Origin: Ciona intestinalis
Lineage: Eukaryota > Chordata > Ascidiacea > Phlebobranchia > Cionidae
Reading direction: 5' to 3'
DNA length: 64,000 nucleotides
Assembly: GCF_000224145.3 (NCBI RefSeq)
Contig: NC_020170.2
Coordinates: 2,165,589 to 2,229,588 of the forward strand
Part shown: positions 31,101-42,127 of the stretch, in pieces
Layout of the letters: the number at the start of each line of letters is the position of its first letter
Position numbering within the stretch: the stretch's first letter is position 1
Translations under genes and position numbers: made by a program
The notes under the pieces: model-generated
Told to the model about the DNA's origin: nothing
What the model saw: the letters and a program-made list of their open reading frames with translations, nothing else
The model's database searches: none

Positions 31101-34100
31101 NNNNNNNNNNNNNNNNNTTTTTTAATGTAATATTTGAATAAAGGCAAGGGTTAGGGACTGTGTGTTTGTAAAAGAAATCGGAGCAATGGGTCAAATATGG
31201 CCTAAATTCTAGACCCATGACATGTCACGCTGTAGTTCTTATCGAATTCATGAAAAAATGAACTAAAGTTTTCCAACCGAATAAAATATTGTAGGTTTTA
31301 CACGCAGTTTAGTAAATCTGTTTTATAATGTAGTAGGGTGGGGTAAGATGAGACATGTTTTTTGTTAAATGTTTAAAAAACGGGTAGGAAGTATTCGGTT
31401 TCGTTGCTAGCGCTATCCTTTTTTACCCCGCAGAACTATATGTTATGCATTAATACTGTGTTCTAAATTTGAAAAATTTATTAAACTTTTTTCGTTAAAA
31501 TTTAAAAAAAATGCATTATTACTGTGTTCTAAATTAAAAAAATAATCAAACTTTTTTTTCGCACCTCTGGTTCCCCTAGCTTGGTGATGTTGGGAGTTAT
31601 GTAAAACTGGATCCCTTTCCATGCTCCTGGAAGTGTGACGCCACGAATGAGCAGAATGATTAACATCACGTATGGGAAGGTAGCGGTGAAGTACATGGCC
31701 TGTAAGTTGAAGTAGGCGGTTAGTTACGTTGTTCGGCAGCAGTCAGTCGTGACCTACGCATAATATAGACTTACACGGTCCATTTAACGTTTAAACAAAG
31801 TTTATATATTGTTATGATGTAAAATTTAAAACGTTCTGTATAGTAGGGTGGGGGAAGATAGGACACCTTTGGCACATAATATCCAAATGTCCTGACGATG
31901 TTTTAAACAATTAATAGCGGTCTGTGGGAGTCGAAAGCATACGGTTTTATATTTATTTGAATGTTCTTTGTTTACAACCAAATGGAACGAGATAACAGAA
32001 TGAAAAGGTGCCCTATCTTCCCCCACCCGACTATGTATAATATTTAAATATATGCAAATTACGGCATACAAAGCTGTTCAATCGAATAAATAAACAAATA
32101 ACATTTAATTGCTTTTGGATGACAATAATGTACAGTATTCTACCGAAAACAAAGATAAAACCGCTCGTTCTTACACGCAACTGCTAATTCCATTCGTCAA
32201 GCCACAATTTATAGTTAAGCCGCTTATAAACTTGTAAAATTACCCAGATCGTTTGACCGCGAACGCTTATCGTGGCTAGCCAACCGAAACATGTATTTTG
32301 TATCATTATATTTTACTCCTCATGCTTTTCGGTTGGTATCATGTTCAATTTAACCGCAGTGTTAATCTTTATGGTTGTAAATACGAATAACAGAACGTTA
32401 ATCTAACCGCTACATATGTAAATGTGAATGTAACTGATTACTGAGGTATTTTGACCACGGATGTTACGTCACAATCCCAATCAATTTTTACAAAAGTCCT
32501 TGAGCGAAAGTTAAAAGAAATTAAAACCTCCCAGCTTTTAAGATACTGTACTAAATGGACACCAGGACACGGCTCTTAAACCTAGCTAAACCAACAGTTA
32601 CAACAATAAACTTTACGGGTAATTTACGGCTCTATATATACAGGTAATTCACCATAGTCAGTTTTAATTAACATACTTCCTTTGTGAATTGTTTAACCGC
32701 TGGTTTACCGCCAGTTTTAATACAAACATAAGATTACTTTATATGACAAAAATGTCATCATTTTTAAACGTTTTTGTTTAAAAATGCGGTGTTTTATGGA
32801 CTAACACTTTATAATTATACACATTAATTACATTCCTATTGGAAATTTAAATTGTTATATTATGATAGCATATCACTTCATCGTGATTAGTACCATGCCA
32901 TTGTGAAATTAATTTAATAGATAGCGATATCCAGACAATGCAGTATACAAACACAAATATTTAAGTTCAAACCGCCAAGTTCGTTTCGTTCCTAAGTAAC
33001 TAATGACGCAATGAAACGTTTATTCTTAGATAGGTAGTAAATTAAACTGCTGACGTCACAAGGGCACCTATGACGTCAAAAGCACATTGTTTTGCGGTGC
33101 CAAGACCAGTTGTCATGCACGTCTTTTAGTGGTAATCTAAAAGCGCTGAACAAAATATTTTAAATATTTTTGAGCAGCATTCGTTTTGGCGCTAATGTTT
33201 TTTAAATAGGTAAAATTTATGAAGTTTCTGTATTTTTAGCATAGCTGAAAGTACAATTTGATTAAATACAATACTACTTATTATGTAAGTTTCGGCCAAG
33301 TAGCATAATTTTAACTAGCTAATATAAATAATGAGATTACACTAAATTTACGATCCGAAAATAAAAACTTTAATTTAGAAGCGTTTTAACTTTATTATTT
33401 ATATAGTACGGTGGGGAAGAGGGGACACTTTTTCATATTTTCATTCTATTTTCTCGTCCCATTTGATAGTGACAAAGAACATTCAAAGAATTATATAAAC
33501 GTATTCTTACAACTCCCATTAACCGTTGTTAGTTGTTTAAAACACGATCACGATATTTAGATAATATGTGCTAAAGGTGGCCCGTCTTCCCCCACCATAC
33601 TATATCGTTAGAACACAATTATTTTCCAACCACTTTTTAACATTTAACAACGCTCTTTAAAGTTGCGAGAATATATGTTATATGCATTTCTGTAAATATT
33701 GTTAGTTTACTACAAAAAGGTAGAAACAAGAATGATAATTTTACAACGTAGCTTGGTAACATAAGGAGCTCTTAGAAGCTGTTTGCTTGGAACTAATCAA
33801 CCACAAAGTGCTTTAAATGTGTTGACACGCTGTCAGGTTAATAATAACAACACGGGAGGCGTTATTTCCTTTTCATAAAATTAAATCGATTTCTGTTTAA
33901 TTTAGGCAGAACCGCGAAAGCAACTCGATTTGCCTTTTTTCTGGAAACAAATTAACATATTCCGACCTATCTGAAGCCTGCTAGCAGGTAGGTTTTAATT
34001 AGTTTCATTTTCCAACGGTTATAACTAAAATTCACCACGTTTTATCATATAAATTGTTTTTTTAAACGGTGGACGATTTTTGCCTTATTTTTGTTTATTA

Positions 34101-37100
34101 GGTTAACAAATTGCTGTCCTTATATAACAATTAGGCCTTTGAGTTTGTTATTATTTAGCTTTTTTTGAGGGGCCTCAAAAAAATGTGTAAAGGTTTGAAA
34201 GTACGAATATAAACCAACTTATGAGACACGATGTTCTTAATAATTTCAACAAAGCAGATAATTTGAGCGATGCTTCTAAAATATTTTTGCGGATATTAAG
34301 TAAAGCGGAAATTGTTGGTATGTGAATACAATAGAAAGGTGTGGCTAAAAAAGACGTGAGTGAAATCTTTTTATCCCTAGTTGATTGTTAAAATATTATA
34401 TTTTAGGCGGGTCCCATTTGAATTTGAAAAGGGTTGAGGTTGTCGTCATGAATAGGCGAATAAAAAGAAAAAGAATTTTCCCTCTCGCTCTATTTGGCCT
34501 AGGAATTCGGCTGCTGATCGCTACCATCGAGACGCTATGGAAAAGTACTGTAAAAACCCCAGGCCACACAAGGCGCTACAGGGCCGAATAAGGGTTCCCG
34601 GTAACGGCTATTGGAGCCAGGCGCATGCGTGGGAGAATGAAAGAAACAAAGAATTGCTCCGCGGAAGTAATATGTAAAATAAAAGAAACTAAACTGTCGG
34701 TTCAGACGCTGTACAGAATTTTTCCTTAAAAATCTTGTGAATGGGCTGTACTGAATGAATGACGACTAGCACGGTTTATGCGACAGTGGGGACTTCAATA
34801 GGTGATTCGTACATGCTCGCGGCCGTTAAAGAACAAACGAAAAGCTTTACAAAACGCGCGATACTTCTTTGTTAAGTATTAAGATCTTAAACCGCAGCGT
34901 TATTTGCCTCTAACCCCTTTTTACGTCAGCACCTTAGAGGGAGAGGTTTCTATTGGAAGGTTTCGGCATGTTTCCTGGAACTTGTTTCGGTTACTACGTG
35001 GCTAGATATAACAACGAAGTGGAAAACTACTGGCTAGTGAACATGTAATTCGATCAGTGCCGGGCGCCGACTTTTCGACAGAGTATTCCATTCACATTGA
35101 GTTACGCAAAACCGGAGAATTTACCTTCGCACGGGCCTGTCCTTACGGTCTATTGGTTTTTTTAACTTAAGAAAACGACAGCGTAGCGCGGGCGGTGGTT
35201 TCAATGAGTTTAAAATCAGTTCAACGTCACGAAACGATTGGGAAACCATTGATGCAGAACCGGCGCCGGGGGAATTCGACAGAGTGAACTAAAAAGGCGC
35301 GGCATGTCCACCTACAGATCATACTTGCTGTTGTTGTTGTTTGGGCATTTATTTTCGTGACTCGCTTATTGTACGTCACTGCGGGGAAATGGTATTCGAG
35401 ATGTGACGTCATTCTGAGGTCATGCGTGATTGAACAACTGGCTTGCGTGGTTATTGACCGCAACATGTCTACATTCCACCGGCAGTGGAGCGGTATAGAA
35501 GCACGTATTGATGCGAAACTATCTATCATAATGGTAGGTGGGGTAAGATGGGACATCATTTTTCGTCCCAATTGGAATTAAACCAAAACATATTTACAGA
35601 ATTATACAACGTATACCCTACGGCTCTAAAAGCGTTGTTAACTGTTTAAAACACGAACGGAAAGTGTGGGATATAGGTGCCCACGGCATCCCATCTTACC
35701 CCAAAGTATACTATACAACCAATACAGTTAAAAGGGTAGTTTTTGTACATTTGAGTCGCATATTTGCTCGGTTACCTTTCCTGTAGACTTGGTTCCTTGG
35801 AAGACAGTAAGATAACAAACGATCCAAGCGAGTAAAAGAACTCCAGCCAATTCCCATCGTAAACCTCCCAAATCTTCGATACCGTCGGTTATCTTTAACA
35901 CGTAGTTTCTAAAAAGTAAAGACTGTGTTAGGAGGACAAAATAATCCGTTATCTGTGGCAAGGTGTTTCTTGGTAAACGGGACCAATAACAAATCATGGC
36001 TTGTTTTTAATACACGCAACGTTCGTTGAAAGCGATGCCTTGATAAAGTTTGTACAGTAGGAGTAGGTTGTGATAGCACGCCCATTTGAACGACCTCCCA
36101 AAACTTTAACTCAGCTTATGGCAGGATATCTGCTGTTTAATAATGAGATTCAAGCATCATCGTAAAGCTCGGGTCAAGTGGTGACATCGTTTGTGCTATT
36201 GCAACAGCCAGCGGCGGTACATCGTTTAATATATATGATTGTGACTTGGGGCGCGGAATTTTTAACATTAGACAGTTTTCTGAACTTTAGTTGAAAACAT
36301 CTGTCGTAACATATGGGCCAACGGCGGCTTGTAGTTTTCCATGAATCGAAGTTAAAGCGTGATCGATACTAAACTATTTGTCTGCTACGTTTGAATATAA
36401 AACCCCCAGGGAGTCTGTTGGTGGCGGGTCATTGCTCAATTGAGAATTCAATTCAACAGACTGGAAATGTCGAATGGGCCTCAGACTACCGTATAATAGC
36501 GGCCTTGCATTCTTAAATTCCCGCCTATTTTTCACGCTTTTCAAAAATTGCTTGTTTAAACAACCTTAAATTGCGGTTGGGCGTAACGAAGTTCAGTAAC
36601 CACGATTTAAACAACCGTTGAGAGCAAATGCCACGTGTTTATTACCACTTCCTCATACCGACGTAGACTTACCACGTGCTACCGGCATAGTTGGTATCAA
36701 ATAACAGCCGTGATTTAATGTAAATAAAGCATGCTATGTGTTTATAGTAAAAAAAGACGCATCGGCAACGTGTGGATAGTAACTGTGACGCATAGCCGAG
36801 TCAGAGGGGAGGTCGTATCAGTCATTGAATCTAAAACCTGTTCGTTTATCAAATAGCCAATGTAACTTAGGGGACGTATGGTGTGTATAGCTCTGGGAAA
36901 TGACTACGCGCGAATAATCGATACCATTTACGCGCCAACACATAGCCAGCCAATGAGATCGATGGAAGGCTACTACGTCACGGAGTGGAAAAATACAACA
37001 GCTGCTGTAGCACGGATAAGGCGCGTGTAAATCCATAGCCACGTGTCGGCGTTACTGCGAACCGACATCGCACATTCAAAACGGCGTTTGGTATCACGGC

Positions 37101-39901
37101 CGTGAACTTATAACACAGTGGTATATGCTATAAATTATTAATTATAGAAAGAGTCGAAAGAAATGAAAAAAGCAAACGTATTTACGACAATAAGGTTTAA
37201 TTACGGCGTTTATTCGGGTATGCTTCCTTTTTATTTTGTGTTTCGGTCTCCCCACTCGACTACTGTTAAGTTAACTACCATCAACAGCACTTAACGGTTG
37301 AGTTACACTAATACATTGTAGTGGAAAACAGTTGAAAGGCTTATCCGTTAGTTACTAAAAGAAACGCGTTGCTTCTTTTTATAGAAGTAAGTGAATGGGC
37401 TTGGCGAGACTACAATTGCTAAAAGTAGTTAACAAATAAATGTATTGCTTTGTCGGTACGCATCAATATATTGGTGATTACTTTTGGTTGGCCAGTGTAA
37501 AATGCCACATATGGAAATAATGACTTTGGTTGGTAGTTTAATAGACAAATACGGGTATTTCGTATGGGCAAGTACAGCGCGCTATGGGTCCCTGAACGTA
37601 GGTCCAAATGCAAATCAATAGTTTGGCATACATATTACAAGTAAAAATGCACTTACTCCCAATATTCTTCAACTGGAAAGGTAAAATTTTCTCTACGTTG
37701 TTCCTCGGTCATGTTAAGCGATCGTACATATGTTAAGTTGTCCTGACACTTGATCGGATCGTTCCATGTGTTGTTGCAATTTGCCCATGGCAATTCGGCC
37801 CTAAAGGACTGGAAAAGGTAGAACAGAGCCCATGCTAGGATGACGGCGTAGTAGCAGAGTGTATAGAAGACGATGACTGCCGACGCAATACCGATACCTA
37901 TAGCATGGGGACCCAATACAGTTAGATGTTTGTTTTTTGGATTTGTAATATTTAAGCCGATACCACTGTTTTTAATGACGCAGTGCGATTTTTTTGAAAC
38001 GTGAACGCTTTTGTATGTGCATTTTATATAACGAGGAACGATTTAAGCCAGTAGTACTGTGTACATTTCGTATTTAACTAAAAAAGCTATTTCCGCAAGC
38101 GATTTGAGAGTCTTAGAATCCAGCATATTTTATTATAACGTGGCTGATGTCTGTTCGTTGCATAATTTATTAATTTTGTCGCAGTAGGCTACATATGGGG
38201 CCCGTTGGAGAGATTAATGCAAGACGATATTACAATGTGAGCTTACTCGCAGTGGTAGCTTAAGCTATACAGAACGCTGTAAATGTGTGTTTAAAAAGGC
38301 CCGTGATGGTATCTTTTTCTTTGTTAGGGCTCCGGTTTGAACCTATTGTGTCAAAAACAGTTTCCTCTTGATCAATTAACATTTTACTAACGTTTCATTT
38401 GGCCTAAGCGTCGCCGGGCAATGACGCGAGAAGAGAAACGCGATTGATAGGAAAGACACGAACAACAAAGAATTCAAATTAATAGAAAATAAAACACAAG
38501 TGTTTTTACCTGATATAAGAGGACAAAGAGAGGTCCACGATTTAATGGCACCCAACTTCGTAAACTGACCAATAGCTACTTCAAGAAAGAAGATTGGCAC
38601 CCCGCTGATTATAACAACGATTAGATATGGGATAAGAAAGGCCCCTGTGTAAAACAAGAAGCGTTAAATTTCGTATCGCGTTTAAGACAAAATTTGAACG
38701 ATTTGATATGTAACAATGTAAGCACTAATAAAAATATAAGACGATGCACTTAAGTTTATTGGTGGTCTATTTAAATTGAACTCTTAGAAATGTCATATTT
38801 AATATCTGTATTTTGCCATACATCCAAGAGTTATTAAATTTGGCTGTTATATTCCACCGGGCAACGGAAAATTACAGCGTAGAGGAGTAGATGGTGAACC
38901 GGAAAAGTTGTGCTGTGCGGTGCCTGTTCGCCCAAACAGGCAGGACTTGACTTTATCTGTACAGCTATTTAAATTTCAAGGACTTGTTCATTTGGGTGGG
39001 GGCAAAATGGATAAGCTAACCGCTGTGTGCGGCGAAGTGTACTTTGCTTGACGCTCTGTGGTAGAGCTTTAAACGATAGAGTGCTATGTTATGTGCTTCA
39101 CTAGGTGGATCCGGTTTGGCCTGGTTCTAAATCCGGTTCAGTTGGTATTGTAGTTTAATTATTTTAAAGCGCATTTATTCATTTGCAAGGATTAAAGCGA
39201 TTATAAGTCTACACCCAGATGCATTAAACGGTGCGTATATACACGCGGCGTTAGCCACCCACTGCTACGAGCACGTCGGTTGATATGTTCCATAGTGACG
39301 AGTGATTAAACCGTAAAAATGTGCGATGTTTTTGCCAGCAATACAAGCAGAACATCAACACTACAGCGTTCCCAATTACTTCGCACATTTTCACGGCGAT
39401 TTCCTGACAGGAAAAGCTTCAATCGTGTGTTCTAATCAGCGGGTCTATGCGATGTGACGGTCTAAATAACCGCCTCTTGTTAAATTGCGTCGCGCCAAGC
39501 AATTGTAATATGCAATAATCTAAAACTGTATTGATGTAGCAGACAGGACATATCCGCCTGGCTGAATACTCTAAGAGCGTTACTTAGTAGCGGGTAAAAA
39601 ATATAGAAAAACTTGAATTACCTCCTCCGTTTTTGTAACACAAGTATGGGAAACGCCAGACATTTCCCAAACCCACTGCTGTACCGCAACACGCGAGTAA
39701 GAAGTCGAATTTTCCGCTCCATACATCTCGTTCTCTGAGTTTTTTATCCTTAGAGGGAAGACTTGAGTCTTCTGAGCCTATTTCTCCCTCTCGCTCCTCA
39801 ACACGGTGTTTTATCAGTTGGGTTTGACTGTGGTTGTTAGTCAGGGAATCGCCGCTGTCCAAATGGTTTCCAAAACTGCTATCACAGTTTGACTTTGCCA
39901 T
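22166..39901 (-). CDS. SLC6 Na+/Cl- dependent transporter, GABA/taurine/creatine branch, complete
   Basis: Twelve coding exons, all phase-consistent: 39622-39901, 38510-38644, 37657-37897, 35776-35908, 28383-28517 (or its copy 31565-31699), 27247-27350, 26647-26771, 24179-24291, 23684-23824, 23097-23300, 22642-22815 and 22166-22351. They give 656 residues. TM1 carries [10 protein letters not shown] (residues 77-86). TM2 has [16 protein letters not shown]2 has the paired Cys and NNT, NLT, NMT and NFT glycosylation sites. TM6 has [10 protein letters not shown] and TM7 has NSGTS, so the chloride-site Tyr, Ser and Asn are present. The C-tail is acidic (DDDDEE) with a PPPY motif that could bind WW-domain ligases. 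The TM8 motif is unusual (GIST, residues 418-421). It should import an amino-acid-like solute at the plasma membrane. GAT, creatine and taurine transporters are the nearest families I recognise, and the substrate cannot be told from sequence. Confidence 0.95.
22495..22601. mobile_element. MITE fragment in SLC6 last intron
   Basis: Right part only (GTTTACTACCA..., CCCATATTCCCCCACCCTACT). It ends ~40 bp from exon 22642-22815. Confidence 0.8.
22850..23088. repeat. CRE-palindrome minisatellite in an SLC6 intron
   Basis: About 14 degenerate units with ~16-bp spacing, each built on TATGACGTCACA. At least six intact TGACGTCA palindromes occur, with variants such as TATGTCGCCA, AATGACGGCA and TATGACGTAAC between them. 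It fills almost the whole intron between exons 22642-22815 and 23097-23300. Confidence 0.85.
23985..24127. mobile_element. hAT-like non-autonomous element, 143 bp
   Basis: Perfect 15-bp terminal inverted repeats CAGTGGCGCAGCCAG / CTGGCTGCGCCACTG, flanked by an 8-bp near-repeat (cccatagt / accatagt) as expected for hAT target duplication. The interior is A/T runs with no coding capacity. It appears to sit inside an older MITE remnant (ACCCCATAGT just before it). Confidence 0.75.
24555..24598. repeat. Short palindromic direct repeat
   Basis: TCTCGAAACGAGACTTTTGA is followed at once by a second copy. Each contains the dyad TCTCG-AAA-CGAGA. Confidence 0.8.
24849..25044. mobile_element. MITE copy, full length
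   Basis: TATAGTAGGGTGGGGGTAGA and CATCTTCCCTACCCTACTAT ends; family interior intact. Confidence 0.95.
25051..25246. mobile_element. MITE copy, second subfamily
   Basis: TATAGTAGGTTGGGGTAGGA start and CATCTTACCCCACAGAACTA end. It is nearly head-to-tail with the copy at 24849. Confidence 0.85.
25671..25856. mobile_element. MITE copy, full length
   Basis: GGTAGTAGAGTGGGGTGAAA start and CATCTTCTCCCACCCTACTA end. Confidence 0.85.
26404..26557. mobile_element. MITE copy, left end missing
   Basis: Starts within the interior (AATATCCTGATTGTGTTTTA) and ends with TCTTCCCCCACCCTATTATA. Confidence 0.8.
27374..27662. mobile_element. MITE copy with internal duplication
   Basis: ATGGTAGGTGGGGCAATATG start. 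The right ~100 bp (GCGTTATCAATCGTT... CCCATTTTACCCC) is repeated twice. Confidence 0.7.
28383..28517 (-). CDS. SLC6 TM5 exon, copy A
   Basis: A 45-codon phase 0-0 exon covering [19 protein letters not shown] to KLGEPE. It joins to 35776 upstream (STGK) and 27350 downstream (VWIDAGTQ). The donor is GTGCGA, weaker than the others in this gene. Copy B differs by one synonymous base (TTG versus TTA for Leu). Confidence 0.9.
28703..28891. mobile_element. MITE copy (block A); partner at 31839-32034 (block B)
   Basis: TATAGTAGGGTGGGGGAAGA start and ATCTTCCCCCACCCGAACTA end. The same insertion is present in both blocks, so it predates their separation. A short deleted copy lies nearby at 28149-28259 (31331-31440 in B). 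Confidence 0.9.
30248..30449. mobile_element. MITE copy (block A); partner at 33412-33603 (block B)
   Basis: TATAGTACGGTGGGGAAGAT start and CGTCTTCCCCCACCCCATAC end, present in both copies of the block. Confidence 0.9.
31068..31117. other. Assembly gap (50 N)
   Basis: Exactly 50 N, a conventional filler for a gap of unknown size, located between the two copies of the repeated block. Confidence 0.99.
31118..34357. repeat. Duplicated 3.2-kb block, copy B
   Basis: Second copy of 27937-31067 with scattered single-base differences and an extra ~137-bp MITE-like piece at about 33601-33737. Unique intron sequence resumes after 34357. Confidence 0.95.
31565..31699 (-). CDS. SLC6 TM5 exon, copy B (duplicate)
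   Basis: This is nearly identical to the exon at 28383-28517, lying in the second copy of the ~3.2-kb repeated block. Both cannot be in one functional mRNA without doubling a membrane segment, so this is either a mutually exclusive exon or, more likely, a second haplotype left in the assembly. Confidence 0.8.
34358..37656. other. SLC6 introns around exon 35776-35908
   Basis: Apart from the exon and one MITE, these introns contain GC-richer patches and three CACGTG palindromes (36632, 36673 and 37040), which could be regulatory. No extra exon was found. Confidence 0.4.
35528..35714. mobile_element. MITE copy, second subfamily
   Basis: ATAATGGTAGGTGGGGTAAG start and CCATCTTACCCCAAAGTATA end. 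It is ~60 bp from SLC6 exon 35776-35908. Confidence 0.85.
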
Positions 39902-40104
39902 GGTTCAAAGTAGTTAAAACAAACTTAAACAAGAATAAACTGAAAAATACCAATTAGATTCAGACGATACATCGTTACTATAAATACGCAGGTCACCAAA
40001 GTCACAATGAATATCGTAATCTAGCTTCAACATAATTCTGGTAACCATAATAATTTTTGTTTTCGGCTTTAATCTAAACTGCGGTGACTATACTGTGCGC
40101 TGAG

Positions 40105-40112
40105 TATATATA
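40105..40112 (-). promoter_or_regulatory. TATA-like box upstream of the SLC6 start
   Basis: TATATATA on the minus strand lies about 200 bp upstream of the ATG at 39901. Nothing else marks the transcription start. Confidence 0.35.
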
Positions 40113-42127
40113 ATTCTGTCGAAACAGAACTTTTTTTACGCACACACGAGGAAAAGGAAATTTTTTACCTAAAATGATTTGGCGCGAAATTAAAATGGAT
40201 TGTTAACGTTCTGTTTTTATACTCTTCTTTGTTACGAAATAATGAAGGAAATACTATGGAAAAATACTGGCTACATAAATATACTATTTTCATAGGATGG
40301 TGCCTTTGTAATCAGTAGTCACTGAGAGTAACAGTGTTCCTTATTCCCTCGCCTTTTATATGGACTTTTTTATCTCTATGACTCACCAGCATTTTTTCGT
40401 AGTCACGTGAAGCGAAAGGAGTAATTTTACCGATAGTGTTTTATAACAAGGGTAAACTACTGTGTCACAGAGTACAGACTGTCTTGTGACCTTCGAAACT
40501 GCTGCCTTTGTGGAAATACTACACAATTTAAAATCTAACTCTTTTATATAAGAGCTACGTGGACACCGACGCGTATACAACGTTATAATGTGTCTACAGG
40601 AAGATCGGCGGGATACATCTGCGTGTGCCTTTTCTCCGCGTGCCAGTAACAGCGTGAGTGAGCCATTTTAATTGCCCGTCTGCGACATCTTGCGAACAGA
40701 TAAAATAAAGTCAGCGCCGTGGATCGACTGCATGGTTTCAGCGCTCAGACTGTACCAAACAAAACCGTATTAAATGTACCATGCTTCTACCATTATTGCC
40801 ATGTGTTTCTCTGGGAAATACACTCGTTTAAACGGGTTGTATATCATTTTCTCGTCACGCTAGGGTAAATGTCCATCATTTATCATTTGGGAGTAATGTG
40901 CTGAGTAATGTACCAACCACGGGGTCTAGTGAGATGCCGGTCAAATAAAATATCTAAGGTGCTATGGTTTAGGCAGCGTTGGAGCTAAGACTCCTGATAA
41001 TGTTTTTGGGAAAATGGGACACCTTATCATTCTATTTCATCGTCCCATTTGGTAGTAAACAAAGAAAATTCAAATAATTCTAAAACCGTATCCTCACGAC
41101 ATTTATTGTCCCAGAAATCGTGTCCCTGATATTTTGGTTTTGACATTTTTATCTCGGTCATACATTTTTTCTATATAAGCCCTTTTGCCTCGACATTTAT
41201 GTTTGTAACAGACAATTTTGTCTTGGACGTTTCAGTTTCCAGTTTATTGTCCCCAAATTTCATTGTAGGGAACATGTGCATGTAGGGAAAACAAGTAAAT
41301 AAAGAATCATAATTAAAACAATTAACAACAATATAGGACTATAAAATACGAATCAAAATGAATCAAGGAATCTAAAGTGGCCAACGTTAAGAATCAGGTG
41401 CATGTGTTGTGTTTAAAATACAAATTCTGCACAGCTAACATTAAATTGTATATAGTCTAAATCTTGGTCCAACTATATCAAGTGTAAATTTACAATGATT
41501 TGGTGAAAGTATAAGTACACAATGATTTGGTGTAAATTTAGAATGATTTGGTCAACATATTCAAATTTCCACGTATGTAACAAATAAATACAAAAAATGC
41601 TGGATATTAAAAACACCATCCAGAATTTTGACATTAACAACTGTTTGAGCTGTAGGACTCTATATGGCCATTTTTGCCTTTAAATAATATCAACCCACAG
41701 CCATATGGTTACTGGATGTTGGAAAATATTGTAAAAAATGTCAGCGTGGCATGGCAACCAATAAAATTGCTCCACAGTGGATTGCCAGTCAAGAAATCAA
41801 CTAAAATTTCGACTATAATTTAATATACAAGAAGGAGGAAGTTATATAATGAAATAGGTCATTAAAATATTCAGAAAATTAAAATGTATAGCAAAAATGA
41901 ATAAAAGCTTATTTAAACAAATTGTTAATAAACTTTAATTGACACATAGATTAATAGAATAATGCATTTAATCGAAAAAATAAAATACTGCATTCGGCAA
42001 TAAAAGAAATCTAAAATTTTGTCTCTACATTTTTTTGATTTAATAAAAATGTCGACAACAACTTTAGAAGCAATTGTTTCGGAGTAAGGTGAACATATTG
42101 TTTCAAAGCTTTTAGCAAACAACAACA
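40113..42127. other. Intergenic region between SLC6 5' end and adaptor 3' end
   Basis: This should include the SLC6 promoter and the adaptor 3'UTR. ATTAAA-type poly(A) candidates on the minus strand lie near 41936 and 42037. A partial MITE is at about 41005-41100. No coding exon is visible. Confidence 0.45.

Noticed and set aside
31826..32071. 81-codon frame and similar ones (for example 26358-26573)
   Set aside because: Translated MITE sequence. The same peptide-like strings recur wherever the MITE occurs.
36055..36078. AGTAGGTTGT stretch resembling let-7
   Set aside because: The seed does not match and there is no hairpin partner next to it.
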